The notes beneath the pieces are model-generated. The model was not told where the DNA came from and did not search any database. It was given only the letters and a program-made list of their open reading frames with translations. Shown here piece by piece: positions 43,635 through 51,558 of a stretch of 64,000 nt of DNA; position 1 is the first letter of the stretch; each line of letters starts with the position of its first letter. The translations under genes were made by a program, and so were the position numbers. Location of the stretch: NCBI GenBank assembly GCA_964391675.1, contig CAYMMX010000004.1:124001-188000 (forward strand), read 5' to 3'. Origin of the DNA: CAYMMX01 sp964391675. Lineage in GTDB: Bacteria > Cyanobacteriota > Vampirovibrionia > Gastranaerophilales > Gastranaerophilaceae.

Positions 43635-44761
43635 TATACAGCCTCCTTTTTGATGTTTTGTTTAATCTCAATAGAGTCTGTTTTTACTTGATTTATATCC
43701 ATTTTGTTTTCTTCAGAAATTGTATTTGCTTTTTTATTTTTAGTTATATGGAATACTTTCTCTAATATAAGCGGAATTAAAGCTATGGTTAATATAGCTT
43801 TAGGAGGAGAAATTAATGTTTCTGAGAACATTTTTAAGAATGTACTTGCTGCAAACAGAGCTTTTTTATCACTTATTAAATAACTTGTTTCTTTATTTTT
43901 AGAGTACATTCCCGGAGAATTTGTAATTATTTTTGTTGCTCTTGCCACTGGTTCTAAAAATATTGATGTTGCAACATATCCAATTATTCCTGAAGCTATT
44001 GAGTGTGCAGAAGCATATTTTTTGTCATCCTTATTTTTCTTGCTTCCTGGTGTAAATAATATTGCAAGAGGTCTTAAAAAACATGTTAAACCTAATGCAA
44101 AAATGGCATTGAATATTGGTTGTTTATCATCAGCTTGTTTGAAAAAATCAATAAGCATTTTGTTTGTATATTTATTTTTACCTTTTTTTGTGATTTCTTG
44201 CAAGCCTGTATAGCCATCAATTGCCTCTATTATTGTTTTTTTAACATCATCATAATCTATATCAATCTTACTTTGGTCAATTGTCTCTATATCAAAATTT
44301 AAACCTTTTTTTTGGGCTTTTTCTTGCATTTTTAGAATTTCATCTTCTTTTATTAAATTTTCTGCTTCATTTATAACTTTATGAATTATGTTTTTTGGAT
44401 TTTGTAGGAAAGTTTGTATATTTTCTGTTAATTTGTTTGCTTTTGAATCATCTGCAGAATTATTAATGATTTGATTTAAGGTATTGCTAATAAAATCTTT
44501 TACATCTTTTAATTTTGCCTTTTTGGGCAAATATTCTTTTGCGCTATTTATTAGCTCACCAATTATACCATTATGAGCTAATTTAGCACCAGCAAGCCCG
44601 CTAAAATTTATTTTAGCGGGCTTGCTTAAGCTTATAGTATCATTACTTACAGTTGTGCTTATTTTCTTGTTAGACGGTACAATTCTCCCCGAGCGATTAT
44701 CTAAGATTTGAAATTGATAAAGTTGAGTAATATGTGAATCTTTAAAAAGACTGTTAATCAT
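43634..44761 (-). CDS. Membrane protein with F-x-G N-terminal motif (paralog A)
   Basis: This 375-residue protein has no recognised family. Residues 1-45 are polar and Ser/Thr-rich, then KPAKINFSGLAGAK (Phe 53, Gly 55). A long helical, charged region follows to about 205, and three to four hydrophobic segments occupy about 215-335. Two of them (KKYASAHSIASGIIGYVATS and SETLISPPKAILTIALIPL) line up in order and spacing with the downstream protein. The tail is Lys/Asn/Glu-rich. Codons 46-57, which encode the motif, form a perfect 36-bp palindrome. ACAGGAGCAT precedes the ATG. Confidence 0.55.
   Translation of the reverse strand: MINSLFKDSHITQLYQFQILDNRSGRIVPSNKKISTTVSNDTISLSKPAKINFSGLAGAKLAHNGIIGELINSAKEYLPKKAKLKDVKDFISNTLNQIINNSADDSKANKLTENIQTFLQNPKNIIHKVINEAENLIKEDEILKMQEKAQKKGLNFDIETIDQSKIDIDYDDVKKTIIEAIDGYTGLQEITKKGKNKYTNKMLIDFFKQADDKQPIFNAIFALGLTCFLRPLAILFTPGSKKNKDDKKYASAHSIASGIIGYVATSIFLEPVARATKIITNSPGMYSKNKETSYLISDKKALFAASTFLKMFSETLISPPKAILTIALIPLILEKVFHITKNKKANTISEENKMDINQVKTDSIEIKQNIKKEAV
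44591..44626. repeat. Perfect 36-bp palindrome inside a coding region
   Basis: AGCAAGCCCGCTAAAAT and its exact complement flank a two-base centre. The palindrome is in frame with the 375-residue membrane protein and spells SKPAKINFSGLA. It has the look of a terminator stem but has no T run on either strand. It may be an in-frame inserted palindromic element or a coding-region hairpin with a regulatory role. Confidence 0.85.
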
Positions 44762-44944
44762 ATGCTCCTGTTATAATATTCTATTGTCTATACATGTATT
44801 TTAAAATAAAACATAAATTAACTTGCTATTAGATAATTTTTTATTTACAATTCATCACATATTTTTTTAAAAATACAAAAAATTAATTCGAACTTTTTCT
44901 TTATTTAATAGTCTTCTTAACAATTAGTAAATTTAATTTTTTTT

Positions 44945-44953
44945 TGATAAAAT
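44945..44953 (+). promoter_or_regulatory. Extended -10 box, GH13-like gene
   Basis: TGATAAAAT fits TGnTATAAT and ends 8 nt before the ATG at 44962. No ribosome binding site is present in the 20 bases before the ATG. The start would be at or within two bases of the 5' end of the mRNA. Confidence 0.4.
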
Positions 44954-44961
44954 ATATAAGT

Positions 44962-46509
44962 ATGAAAATTTTAAAGTGTTTATTTATATTATTTATTTTA
45001 AGTTTATTTTATTCACCTAGTGCTTTCAGCTCTACTTTTTGGATAAATGACTTGAAATCGTTGTATCAGGCAAATAATGCTATAATTTACGCCATAAATA
45101 TCAGAACTTTTAATGCTAAAGATATTGACGGTGACGGAATAATCAATGAAGAAAAAGGCGAAGTCAGAGGAAATTTTTTAAATGCTATTGATAGATTGGA
45201 TGAATTGGTTTCATGCAATATTAATACGGTTTTACTATTACCTGTCACCCCTGTCGGAAAAGTGAAAGCTTTTGGTACTGCAGGTTCGCTTTATGCAGCA
45301 TCAAGTTTTAATGAATTAAATCCTCAGTTAAAAAGCTCTCAAAGCAAATTATCTGTACATGATCAGATGAAAAAATTTGTTGATGAATGTCATAAAAGAA
45401 AATTAAGAGTAATTGTAGATTTGCCATGTTGTGGAGCTTATGATTTATATTTGAAGCGTCCGGAATTATTTTTGAAGAATAAGGATCAGAAAATTATTAT
45501 TCCATCTGATTGGTCTGATGTAAGGTTTTTAAATGCGGGTTCAGAGCAAAATATTAACATGGATGTTTATGCTTTATATAAAAATTTTGTTGACATGATG
45601 ATTGAACTTGATGTTGATGGAATAAGAGCAAATGTTGCTTCAATTAAACCGGCATCTTTTTGGAAAAAATTAATAGAAGAAACCAGATTAAGGAATCCTC
45701 AATTCTTATTTATAGCTGAAACTTCTTTAATAAACAATAAAATTATAGGAACCGATACATTATTTATTCCTTGTGATAAATTGCTAATTGCTGGTTTTGA
45801 CGGATACCATGGTAAATATTCAGATTTAAGTAACTGGAATAGCTCTAAAGAACTTTATTCTAGTGTTCTTGCTGATATAAACATTTCCAAAAAATATTCT
45901 GATAAAAAAAGTGTGCTCGGAAATTTTGCGACACATGACCAAATTAGTCCTATATTGGCAAACGGATCCCAATTTAGTAAGTTTATTATTTGGTTAAGTA
46001 CAACGTTACCTGTTAATTCTTATTATGTTGACGGTTTTTATACAGGTGATGATTATTTATATTATCTGGCAAATAAGAAAGCCTCTAAATCATACACTGA
46101 TGATGAATATTATTTTGTTCACAGAGGCAAATTGGATATCTTTAACTTTTCAAGAAAACCGGAAGGTAAGTACTTTGATATTACTAATGATTTTATTCTT
46201 GCAAACCATATAAAAAAAGTTTCAGGCGAGCTTCTAAGTAAAGGTAATTTTGTACCTTTACATTCTTCTGTTTCAAGTGTTTTTGCATACGCAAGATCTT
46301 ATGATAAGAATTCAATTCTTGTTATAGGAAATCTTGATTTTAAAACTACTAATAATGCAGTTATTCGTGTTCCAAAACTTAACAAAAATTTGTTATCAAT
46401 GCCAATCAAGATTAACAATGTTCCTATAATTAATAATGGAAAAATTACTTCAACTCTATCTCCGGGGGAGATTCAGGTTTTATATATTGAAGGACTTGAT
46501 CTTAAGTAA
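44962..46509 (+). CDS. GH13 alpha-amylase-like protein, active site degenerate
   Basis: A signal peptide (residues about 1-23) indicates export. The body has a GH13-like barrel: the calcium-loop segment DIDGDGIINEEKGE, NINTVLLLPVTPVG, and the four conserved regions. However, region I (VIVDLPCCGAYD) lacks the usual NH, region II reads DGIRANVAS with Asn 224 where the nucleophile Asp should be, while region III keeps Glu 253 (FIAETS) and region IV keeps HD (ATHDQ, 325-326). Loss of the nucleophile implies no normal glycoside hydrolysis, so it may be a carbohydrate-binding or structural relative. Its end overlaps convergent folP by 30 bp. Confidence 0.8.
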   Translation: MKILKCLFILFILSLFYSPSAFSSTFWINDLKSLYQANNAIIYAINIRTFNAKDIDGDGIINEEKGEVRGNFLNAIDRLDELVSCNINTVLLLPVTPVGKVKAFGTAGSLYAASSFNELNPQLKSSQSKLSVHDQMKKFVDECHKRKLRVIVDLPCCGAYDLYLKRPELFLKNKDQKIIIPSDWSDVRFLNAGSEQNINMDVYALYKNFVDMMIELDVDGIRANVASIKPASFWKKLIEETRLRNPQFLFIAETSLINNKIIGTDTLFIPCDKLLIAGFDGYHGKYSDLSNWNSSKELYSSVLADINISKKYSDKKSVLGNFATHDQISPILANGSQFSKFIIWLSTTLPVNSYYVDGFYTGDDYLYYLANKKASKSYTDDEYYFVHRGKLDIFNFSRKPEGKYFDITNDFILANHIKKVSGELLSKGNFVPLHSSVSSVFAYARSYDKNSILVIGNLDFKTTNNAVIRVPKLNKNLLSMPIKINNVPIINNGKITSTLSPGEIQVLYIEGLDLK

Positions 46510-47658
46510 CTGTTTGTGAATTTTTACATTATGCACCCTTAATATATTAACACCTTTTTCAATCAATAAAGAATTAAAGGCCAGAGAATATGAATCTTTT
46601 ATTTCGTTGCTGCTGTCATTTAAATCTAAAAAACTTTTTCTTGAAACACCTACCATTACAGGATAATTGAGTGATTTTAATTCTTCTATTCTGTTAATAA
46701 TTTCTAGGTTTTGTTCTTTTGTTTTTCCAAATCCTATGCCGGGGTCGACTATAATATTATTAGGATTAACCCCTTTTGTAATTGCAAAATCAGTTCTATT
46801 TTTAAGATGAACATATATATCATCCATTAAATTATTGTATTCAGTTTGAAGCTGCATTATTTCGGGTCTGTCTTTTGAGTGTTGAATAATTATTGGAACA
46901 TCCAGTTTCGCAATAGTTTCTGCCATATTAATGTCATATTCAAGACCGGAAACGTCATTAATTATATTTGCTCCGTTTTCTACACATTTTTCAGCTACAT
47001 TTGCACTTCTTGTATCAATGCTTACAGGTATGTTCATTTTTTCTTTTTCTATAAATTTTAATAGTGGTATTATTTTCTCTAATTGATTTTTATCACTCAC
47101 TGGTGTTGAAAATGGCTTAGTAGATTCTGCCCCAAGTTCGATAATATCGGCACCATCACTAATTAATTTGAGTAATTGATTTTTTGCGTCTTCAAATTCG
47201 AAAAAATCACCGCCATCAGAAAAAGAATTTTTTGTTAAATTTAAAATACCTACTATATATGGTTTTGAAAAATCGAATAAAGTGTTTTTTATTTTAATTG
47301 GCTTAATTTGAGAGTTTAAAATTTTTTCAATTTCTTCGGCAAGTTTTGCAAGTTTAAAAGGTTGTTTTTTAAGTTTTTGTGAAATTTTGCTTAACTGAGA
47401 AAAACTTCCACCAAGAATACAGTCTGTTTTTTCTATTCTTGATGTAATTGTTTCTCTGTGGACAGCACAATCTGCTCCTACAGAAATCGCCGTTTGTTTA
47501 AGTATATTGGCTTGGGGGGTGTTTAAATCAAAAATTTTAATATTTTTATATTTATATTTTTTTACCGCATTATTTAGATATGATTTATCAAACCCGATAT
47601 TTTCAAGTTCATCTTCTATATTTGAGCAAACATTTTTTAATATAAAACCATTATCCAT
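46480..47658 (-). CDS. folP: FolP, dihydropteroate synthase with N-terminal extension
   Basis: FolP makes dihydropteroate from pABA and dihydropterin pyrophosphate. The catalytic core (about residues 130-392) is clear: IVGILNLTKNSFSDGGDF, ELGAESTKPFSTPVS, SIDTRSANVAEKCVENG, INDVSGLEYD, and VDPGIGFGKTKEQN. At 392 residues it is about 110 longer than usual; the extra N-terminal part (about 1-125) looks like a small alpha/beta domain of unknown role. TATAAT ends 6 nt before the ATG and no ribosome binding site is seen. Confidence 0.93.
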   Translation of the reverse strand: MDNGFILKNVCSNIEDELENIGFDKSYLNNAVKKYKYKNIKIFDLNTPQANILKQTAISVGADCAVHRETITSRIEKTDCILGGSFSQLSKISQKLKKQPFKLAKLAEEIEKILNSQIKPIKIKNTLFDFSKPYIVGILNLTKNSFSDGGDFFEFEDAKNQLLKLISDGADIIELGAESTKPFSTPVSDKNQLEKIIPLLKFIEKEKMNIPVSIDTRSANVAEKCVENGANIINDVSGLEYDINMAETIAKLDVPIIIQHSKDRPEIMQLQTEYNNLMDDIYVHLKNRTDFAITKGVNPNNIIVDPGIGFGKTKEQNLEIINRIEELKSLNYPVMVGVSRKSFLDLNDSSNEIKDSYSLAFNSLLIEKGVNILRVHNVKIHKQLLKIKSFNI

Positions 47659-47664
47659 TTGTGA

Positions 47665-47673
47665 ATTATAACA
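47665..47673 (-). promoter_or_regulatory. Extended -10 box for folP
   Basis: On the minus strand TGTTATAAT is a perfect extended -10 and ends exactly 6 nt before the folP ATG, predicting a leaderless mRNA. Confidence 0.55.
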
Positions 47674-47674
47674 T

Positions 47675-47716
47675 AAAAAAAGAGGGGGCTTGTCATAGTC
47701 ACCAAGTCCGCCCTCT
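47675..47716 (-). terminator. Terminator of the 40-residue ORF
   Basis: On the minus strand AGAGGG and CCCTCT arms, with CTTG/CAAG inside, form a hairpin followed by a run of seven T. It lies 19 bp after the stop of the small gene and just before the folP promoter. Confidence 0.82.
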
Positions 47717-47735
47717 CAAATCTATTTATCAGGTA

Positions 47736-47858
47736 TTATTTCACCTGCTTGTTAAAATTTTCATTTTGCTGTTTAATTAAATTTTTGTTGTTTGCAGCGG
47801 TACCTTTTCTTGAAGGAGGCACATTCGGAGGTATTACATTTATTGCTGCTATTTTCAT
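47736..47858 (-). CDS. 40-residue small protein
   Basis: The ORF starts with ATG at 47858, preceded by TTAAGGAAAACATAA, and encodes MKIAAINVIPPNVPPSRKGT plus 20 residues rich in Asn, Lys and Gln. It ends at 47736 and is followed by a clear terminator. The first residues resemble the leader style of the F-x-G proteins here (MKI, IN, then PS.KG), but there is no globular domain after it, so it may be a shortened relative or a decayed copy. The hydrophilic Asn/Lys/Gln tail suggests disorder. No homologue is recognised. Confidence 0.5.
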   Translation of the reverse strand: MKIAAINVIPPNVPPSRKGTAANNKNLIKQQNENFNKQVK

Positions 47859-47957
47859 TTATGTTTTCCTTAAGGCGTTTCTTTTTATGTTTATTATAAG
47901 TTCGAAAGTATATTTTTTTGCTATTTTATATGTTGTATGTCATAAAAGTTTACATAA

Positions 47958-47988
47958 AATAAAATCACTCTAAGTGAGTGATTTTATT
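47958..47988. terminator. Bidirectional terminator
   Basis: AAAATCACTC (47961-47970) pairs with GAGTGATTTT (47976-47985) around a 5-nt loop with A/T runs on both sides. It follows the end of the 63-residue gene on the minus strand. Confidence 0.8.
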
Positions 47989-48001
47989 GATTAATATTTA
48001 A

Positions 48002-48193
48002 TTAATTCTGTTGATTTTCGAATTTTTCTTTTTCAGTTTCTACCCAAACCAAAGTATTATAAATCGGTTTTTTAAATGGATTTATTATGCTATTGTAGTC
48101 TAAAAAAGGATTTTTAGCTTTCATATTTGCGGAATTAATTTTTCTGTTTAGTAATTTTGCATACGCTATGAGTTTCATCTTTTCCTTCTCCAT
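48002..48193 (-). CDS. Small unknown basic protein, 63 residues
   Basis: Two ATG codons are in frame, at 48193 and 48178. The first is preceded by GGAG eight bases upstream; the second by GAAGGAAAAG. Either gives a small basic protein with no signal peptide, rich in Lys and Asn (for example KLLNRKINSANMKAKNP). A terminator follows 14 bp after the stop, so this is a separate transcript unit. It does not resemble a known family. The 40-residue gene lies just downstream on the same strand. Confidence 0.45.
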   Translation of the reverse strand: MEKEKMKLIAYAKLLNRKINSANMKAKNPFLDYNSIINPFKKPIYNTLVWVETEKEKFENQQN

Positions 48194-48278
48194 GTATTGT
48201 GCTCCAGCATTTTTACTTCCAACATTATTATTTACTTATACGATTCAATAATAATCGCCAGAAAGTATAATATTTTTT

Positions 48279-48287
48279 TGGTAGAAT
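48279..48287 (+). promoter_or_regulatory. Extended -10 box for thiL
   Basis: TGGTAGAAT matches TGnTATAAT at all but one base and ends exactly 6 nt before the thiL GTG, predicting a leaderless mRNA. No good ribosome binding site is present. Confidence 0.5.
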
Positions 48288-48293
48288 TTATAT

Positions 48294-49238
48294 GTGAAAG
48301 AACTTGAATTTTTAGAAATTATAAAAAACACGCTATCCAAAAACAATTGTATCGGAGATGATTGTGCCTATCTTAAAGATTTAGGAATAGTTATTTCTCA
48401 AGACAGTTTAGTTGAAGATATACATTTTTCAATGAAATTTTCAACCCCTTATCTATTGGCATATAAGGCTATTATTGTTAATTTAAGTGATATTTTTGCT
48501 TCGGGAGCTATTGCTAAATACTTTACGGTATCGCTTTCTTTGCCACAAAATATTGATTGTAGCTTTATTAAAGAATTTTATAGAGCCTGTGAAGATTTAT
48601 CTGTTAAATATGATTTTGAAATAGTTGGCGGTGATATTACAGGTTCCGATAAAATATTTATATCTGTTTGTGCAATAGGCTTGACTGAGAGAAGAAATAT
48701 AGCTTCAAGGTCATATGCTAAAGATGGTGATTATGTTATAACTACTGGTATTCATGGCTCAAGTGCAGCAGGTTTATGGTTATTAAAAAATGATATTACC
48801 GGATATGAAAATATTAAAAATTTGCATTTGAAACCATTAATTGATAATAAATTTTCTTATGAAGTAGCCATAAAAATTAAAAATGAATATGCAATGATGG
48901 ATACTTCAGATGGCTTAGCAGATGCTCTTTATAAAATTGCACAGGCAAGCGGTGTTTCAATCGTGATCGATTTTAATAAAATCCCTTATGATCCAAAAAT
49001 TAGCGAAATTGCAAAATTAGCTAAAATCGACTATAAGGATTGGGTTCTGTTCGGCGGAGAAGACTATCAATTGGTTGCTTGTGTTAGTAAAGAGGATTTA
49101 GAATTATTGTCTTCTCCTTATACTATTATAGGAAATGTTGAAACAGTTAAATCTGATTATGTAGTTTGTGTGAACTATGCTAATAACTATTTAAAAATTA
49201 ATGATTTAGAAAAAACTTTTAATCATTTTAATAACTAG
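48294..49238 (+). CDS. thiL: ThiL, thiamine-monophosphate kinase
   Basis: ThiL phosphorylates TMP to the active cofactor TPP. The family's metal and phosphate-binding pattern is present: NNCIGDDCAYL near the start, DSLVEDIHF, AYKAIIVNLSDIFASGA, EIVGGDITGS, MMDTSDGLADAL and FGGEDYQLV. Length is 314 residues. The start codon is GTG; the transcript is probably leaderless. It is followed, after 86 bp, by the sugar operon, which has its own ribosome binding site. Confidence 0.93.
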   Translation: MKELEFLEIIKNTLSKNNCIGDDCAYLKDLGIVISQDSLVEDIHFSMKFSTPYLLAYKAIIVNLSDIFASGAIAKYFTVSLSLPQNIDCSFIKEFYRACEDLSVKYDFEIVGGDITGSDKIFISVCAIGLTERRNIASRSYAKDGDYVITTGIHGSSAAGLWLLKNDITGYENIKNLHLKPLIDNKFSYEVAIKIKNEYAMMDTSDGLADALYKIAQASGVSIVIDFNKIPYDPKISEIAKLAKIDYKDWVLFGGEDYQLVACVSKEDLELLSSPYTIIGNVETVKSDYVVCVNYANNYLKINDLEKTFNHFNN

Positions 49239-49324
49239 TTGCTTTATATGAAAAAAAGTTAAGATGCTGAAATATATAATATTTTAAACTATAATATTAT
49301 ATATATTATATAAGGAGATATTGT

Positions 49325-50278
49325 TTGTCAGCTAAAATATTAGTTACCGGTGGGTCGGGTTTTATTGGAAGTCATCTTGTTGATAAATTATTGAAAGAAG
49401 GAAATAGTGTTGTTGCCCTTGATAATCTTTCTTTAGGAAAAATAGAAAATATTTCTTCCGCATTAAAAAATTCTAATTTTAAATTCATTGAATTTGATAT
49501 TTTAGAAGAGGAAAAATTGTTTAAACTTTTTGATACTGAAAAATTTGATCTAATTTTTCATTTAGCCGCAAATTCTGATATAGCAGTGAGTCACTCTAAT
49601 CCTAATGTAGATTTAGAAAACACTTTTTTAACCACATATAAGATTCTTTTAGCAATGAAAAATTATAATGTTAAAAAAATTGTTTTTGCTTCAACTTCTG
49701 CAATATATGGAGAAGCAGATTCGTGTGTTACTGAGAATTATGGACCGCTTTTTCCTGTATCTCACTATGGTGCATCCAAACTTGCAAGCGAAGCTTTTGT
49801 GTCAAGTTTTTGTGAAAATTATGATATTCAGGCTTGGATTACACGTTTTCCTAATGTTGTAGGTGAGCGAGCAACCCATGGTGTTATATTTGATTTCATT
49901 AACAAACTTAAGCAAAACTCTAATGAACTTATGGTTTTGGGCAATGGAGAACAGATAAAACCTTATTTATATGTTAAGGATTTAGTCGATGCTATTTTAT
50001 TTGTATATAAAAATTCTTGTGAAAGAATTAATTTTTATAATATTGGTGTTGAAAGCAGAACAAAAGTTAAAGAAATTGCACAAATGGTAATAGAAGAAAT
50101 GAAGCTAGAAGCAGAAATTATATATTCCGGAGGCAATAAAGGCTGGATTGGTGATGTAGCAGAATTTAGTTATAATCTTGACAAAATACATGCTTTAGGT
50201 TGGAAAGCCCAAATAACATCAAATGAAGCTGTAAGGAAATCAATAAAATATATTTTAGAGAGTGGTTTATGCAACTAG
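49325..50278 (+). CDS. NAD-dependent sugar epimerase/dehydratase
   Basis: This is an extended short-chain dehydrogenase of the nucleotide-sugar epimerase type. The N-terminal NAD-binding GGSGFIGSHL, DNLSLGK, the HLAANSDI block, the active-site FASTSAIYGE with YGASK (Tyr-x-x-x-Lys), and the C-terminal PYLYVKDLVDAI are visible. Substrate is unknown; UDP-glucose 4-epimerase-like or a heptose/hexose epimerase is likely. The TTG start has AAGGAG 7 nt upstream. Length is 317 residues. It overlaps the next gene by 10 bp and leads the heptose operon. Confidence 0.88.
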   Translation: MSAKILVTGGSGFIGSHLVDKLLKEGNSVVALDNLSLGKIENISSALKNSNFKFIEFDILEEEKLFKLFDTEKFDLIFHLAANSDIAVSHSNPNVDLENTFLTTYKILLAMKNYNVKKIVFASTSAIYGEADSCVTENYGPLFPVSHYGASKLASEAFVSSFCENYDIQAWITRFPNVVGERATHGVIFDFINKLKQNSNELMVLGNGEQIKPYLYVKDLVDAILFVYKNSCERINFYNIGVESRTKVKEIAQMVIEEMKLEAEIIYSGGNKGWIGDVAEFSYNLDKIHALGWKAQITSNEAVRKSIKYILESGLCN

Positions 50279-51558
50279 TAATAATAGCAGGAGGAAAGGG
50301 AACAAGATTAGGGCTGGAAGATATTCCAAAACCTATGGTTAAAATCAGAGATAAACCATTGTTGGAACACCAAATTGATTTGGCTATCAGATATGGTATA
50401 AAGGAAATTTTCATTCTTTCCGGACATTTGTCTCATGTTATTGAGAATTATTTTGGTGATGGCCAAAAGTGGGGTGTTAAAATCCATCATATTGTAGAAC
50501 CGTGTCCTTTAGGAACAGCAGGATGTGTAAAGCTTTTACAAGGAAAAATTAATGACAGGTTTCTTGTTTTTTATGGTGATGTAGTAATGGATTTTGATAT
50601 TAATGCCTTTATCAACTTTGATAAATCGTACAATTCTATAGGTACTACACTTGTTCATCCTAATGATCACCCGTTTGATAGCGATTTGTTAGAAGTTGAT
50701 GAAGATAATAAAGTTATAAATGTTTTACCTAAGCCTCATGTTAAAGATAAGTTTTACCAAAACTTGGTTAATGCAGCTGTTTATATCTTCTCGCCTAAGA
50801 TTTTTGATTATATCGAACCAAATGTTTCTCAAGATTTTGGTAAGCATATTTTATCTAAACTTATTAATAAAGGTGAAAACTTAATTGCTTATTCAACTTC
50901 TGAATACATTAAAGATATGGGTACTGCAGATAGATTTAAACAAGTTGCTGATGATTTTATAAATGGTAAAGTCGCAAGGCTTAATAAGAAAAATAAGCGT
51001 TCAGCAATATTCTTAGATCGTGATGGCGTAATTAACAAAAATTTGGATAAACAACCTTTTACTAAAGACTTTGAATTATTGTCAAATGTTTCAGAAGCTG
51101 TCAAAAAAATCAACAAAAGTGAATATTTATCAATCATTGTAACAAATCAGCCTATGATTGCAAAAGGTTTTATTTCTTTTAATGAGCTTCATAATACCCA
51201 TAAAAAGCTTGAAACACAGTTAGGTAATAGCGGTGCATATGTAAATAGGATTTATTTTTGCCCGCATCATCCTGAAAAAGGTTTTGAAGGTGAGGTTGCT
51301 GAGTTAAAAATTGATTGCGATTGCAGGAAACCAAAACCCGGAATGCTTTTAAAAGCTCAAAAAGAATTTAACATAGACTTAGAAACATCTTGGATGATTG
51401 GGGATAGCGAGGCTGATATGAAGGCAGGTAAAGTTGTTGCCTGTAAAACAATTTTGATTCATAATAAACCTATTGAGTCAGAATATGCTGATTATGTTTT
51501 TCCAAGTTTATATGATGCAGTTAATTTTATATTAGGGGACAAATATGATAATAACTAA
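50269..51558 (+). CDS. hddC: Fusion: HddC-like nucleotidyltransferase and GmhB-like phosphatase
   Basis: Two domains are fused in 429 residues. Residues about 1-235 form a sugar-1-phosphate nucleotidyltransferase: LVIIAGGKGTRLGLEDIPKP and GDVVMDFD. Residues about 240-429 form a HAD-superfamily phosphatase of the GmhB/HisB-N type: FLDRDGVINKNL, VTNQP, a zinc-type Cys cluster (CPHHPEKGF with CDCRKPKP), and MIGDSEADMKAG. The first activates heptose-1-phosphate, the second makes it from heptose-1,7-bisphosphate. The neighbours hddA and gmhA support the pathway to a nucleotide-activated D-glycero-D-manno-heptose, probably GDP-linked. The start lies inside the epimerase gene. Confidence 0.87.
   Translation: MQLVIIAGGKGTRLGLEDIPKPMVKIRDKPLLEHQIDLAIRYGIKEIFILSGHLSHVIENYFGDGQKWGVKIHHIVEPCPLGTAGCVKLLQGKINDRFLVFYGDVVMDFDINAFINFDKSYNSIGTTLVHPNDHPFDSDLLEVDEDNKVINVLPKPHVKDKFYQNLVNAAVYIFSPKIFDYIEPNVSQDFGKHILSKLINKGENLIAYSTSEYIKDMGTADRFKQVADDFINGKVARLNKKNKRSAIFLDRDGVINKNLDKQPFTKDFELLSNVSEAVKKINKSEYLSIIVTNQPMIAKGFISFNELHNTHKKLETQLGNSGAYVNRIYFCPHHPEKGFEGEVAELKIDCDCRKPKPGMLLKAQKEFNIDLETSWMIGDSEADMKAGKVVACKTILIHNKPIESEYADYVFPSLYDAVNFILGDKYDNN

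Noticed and set aside
47749..47973. Plus-strand hydrophobic 74-codon frame
   Set aside because: It is antisense to the 40-residue gene, which has the better ribosome binding site and terminator. Its hydrophobic content comes from complementing Lys/Asn codons.
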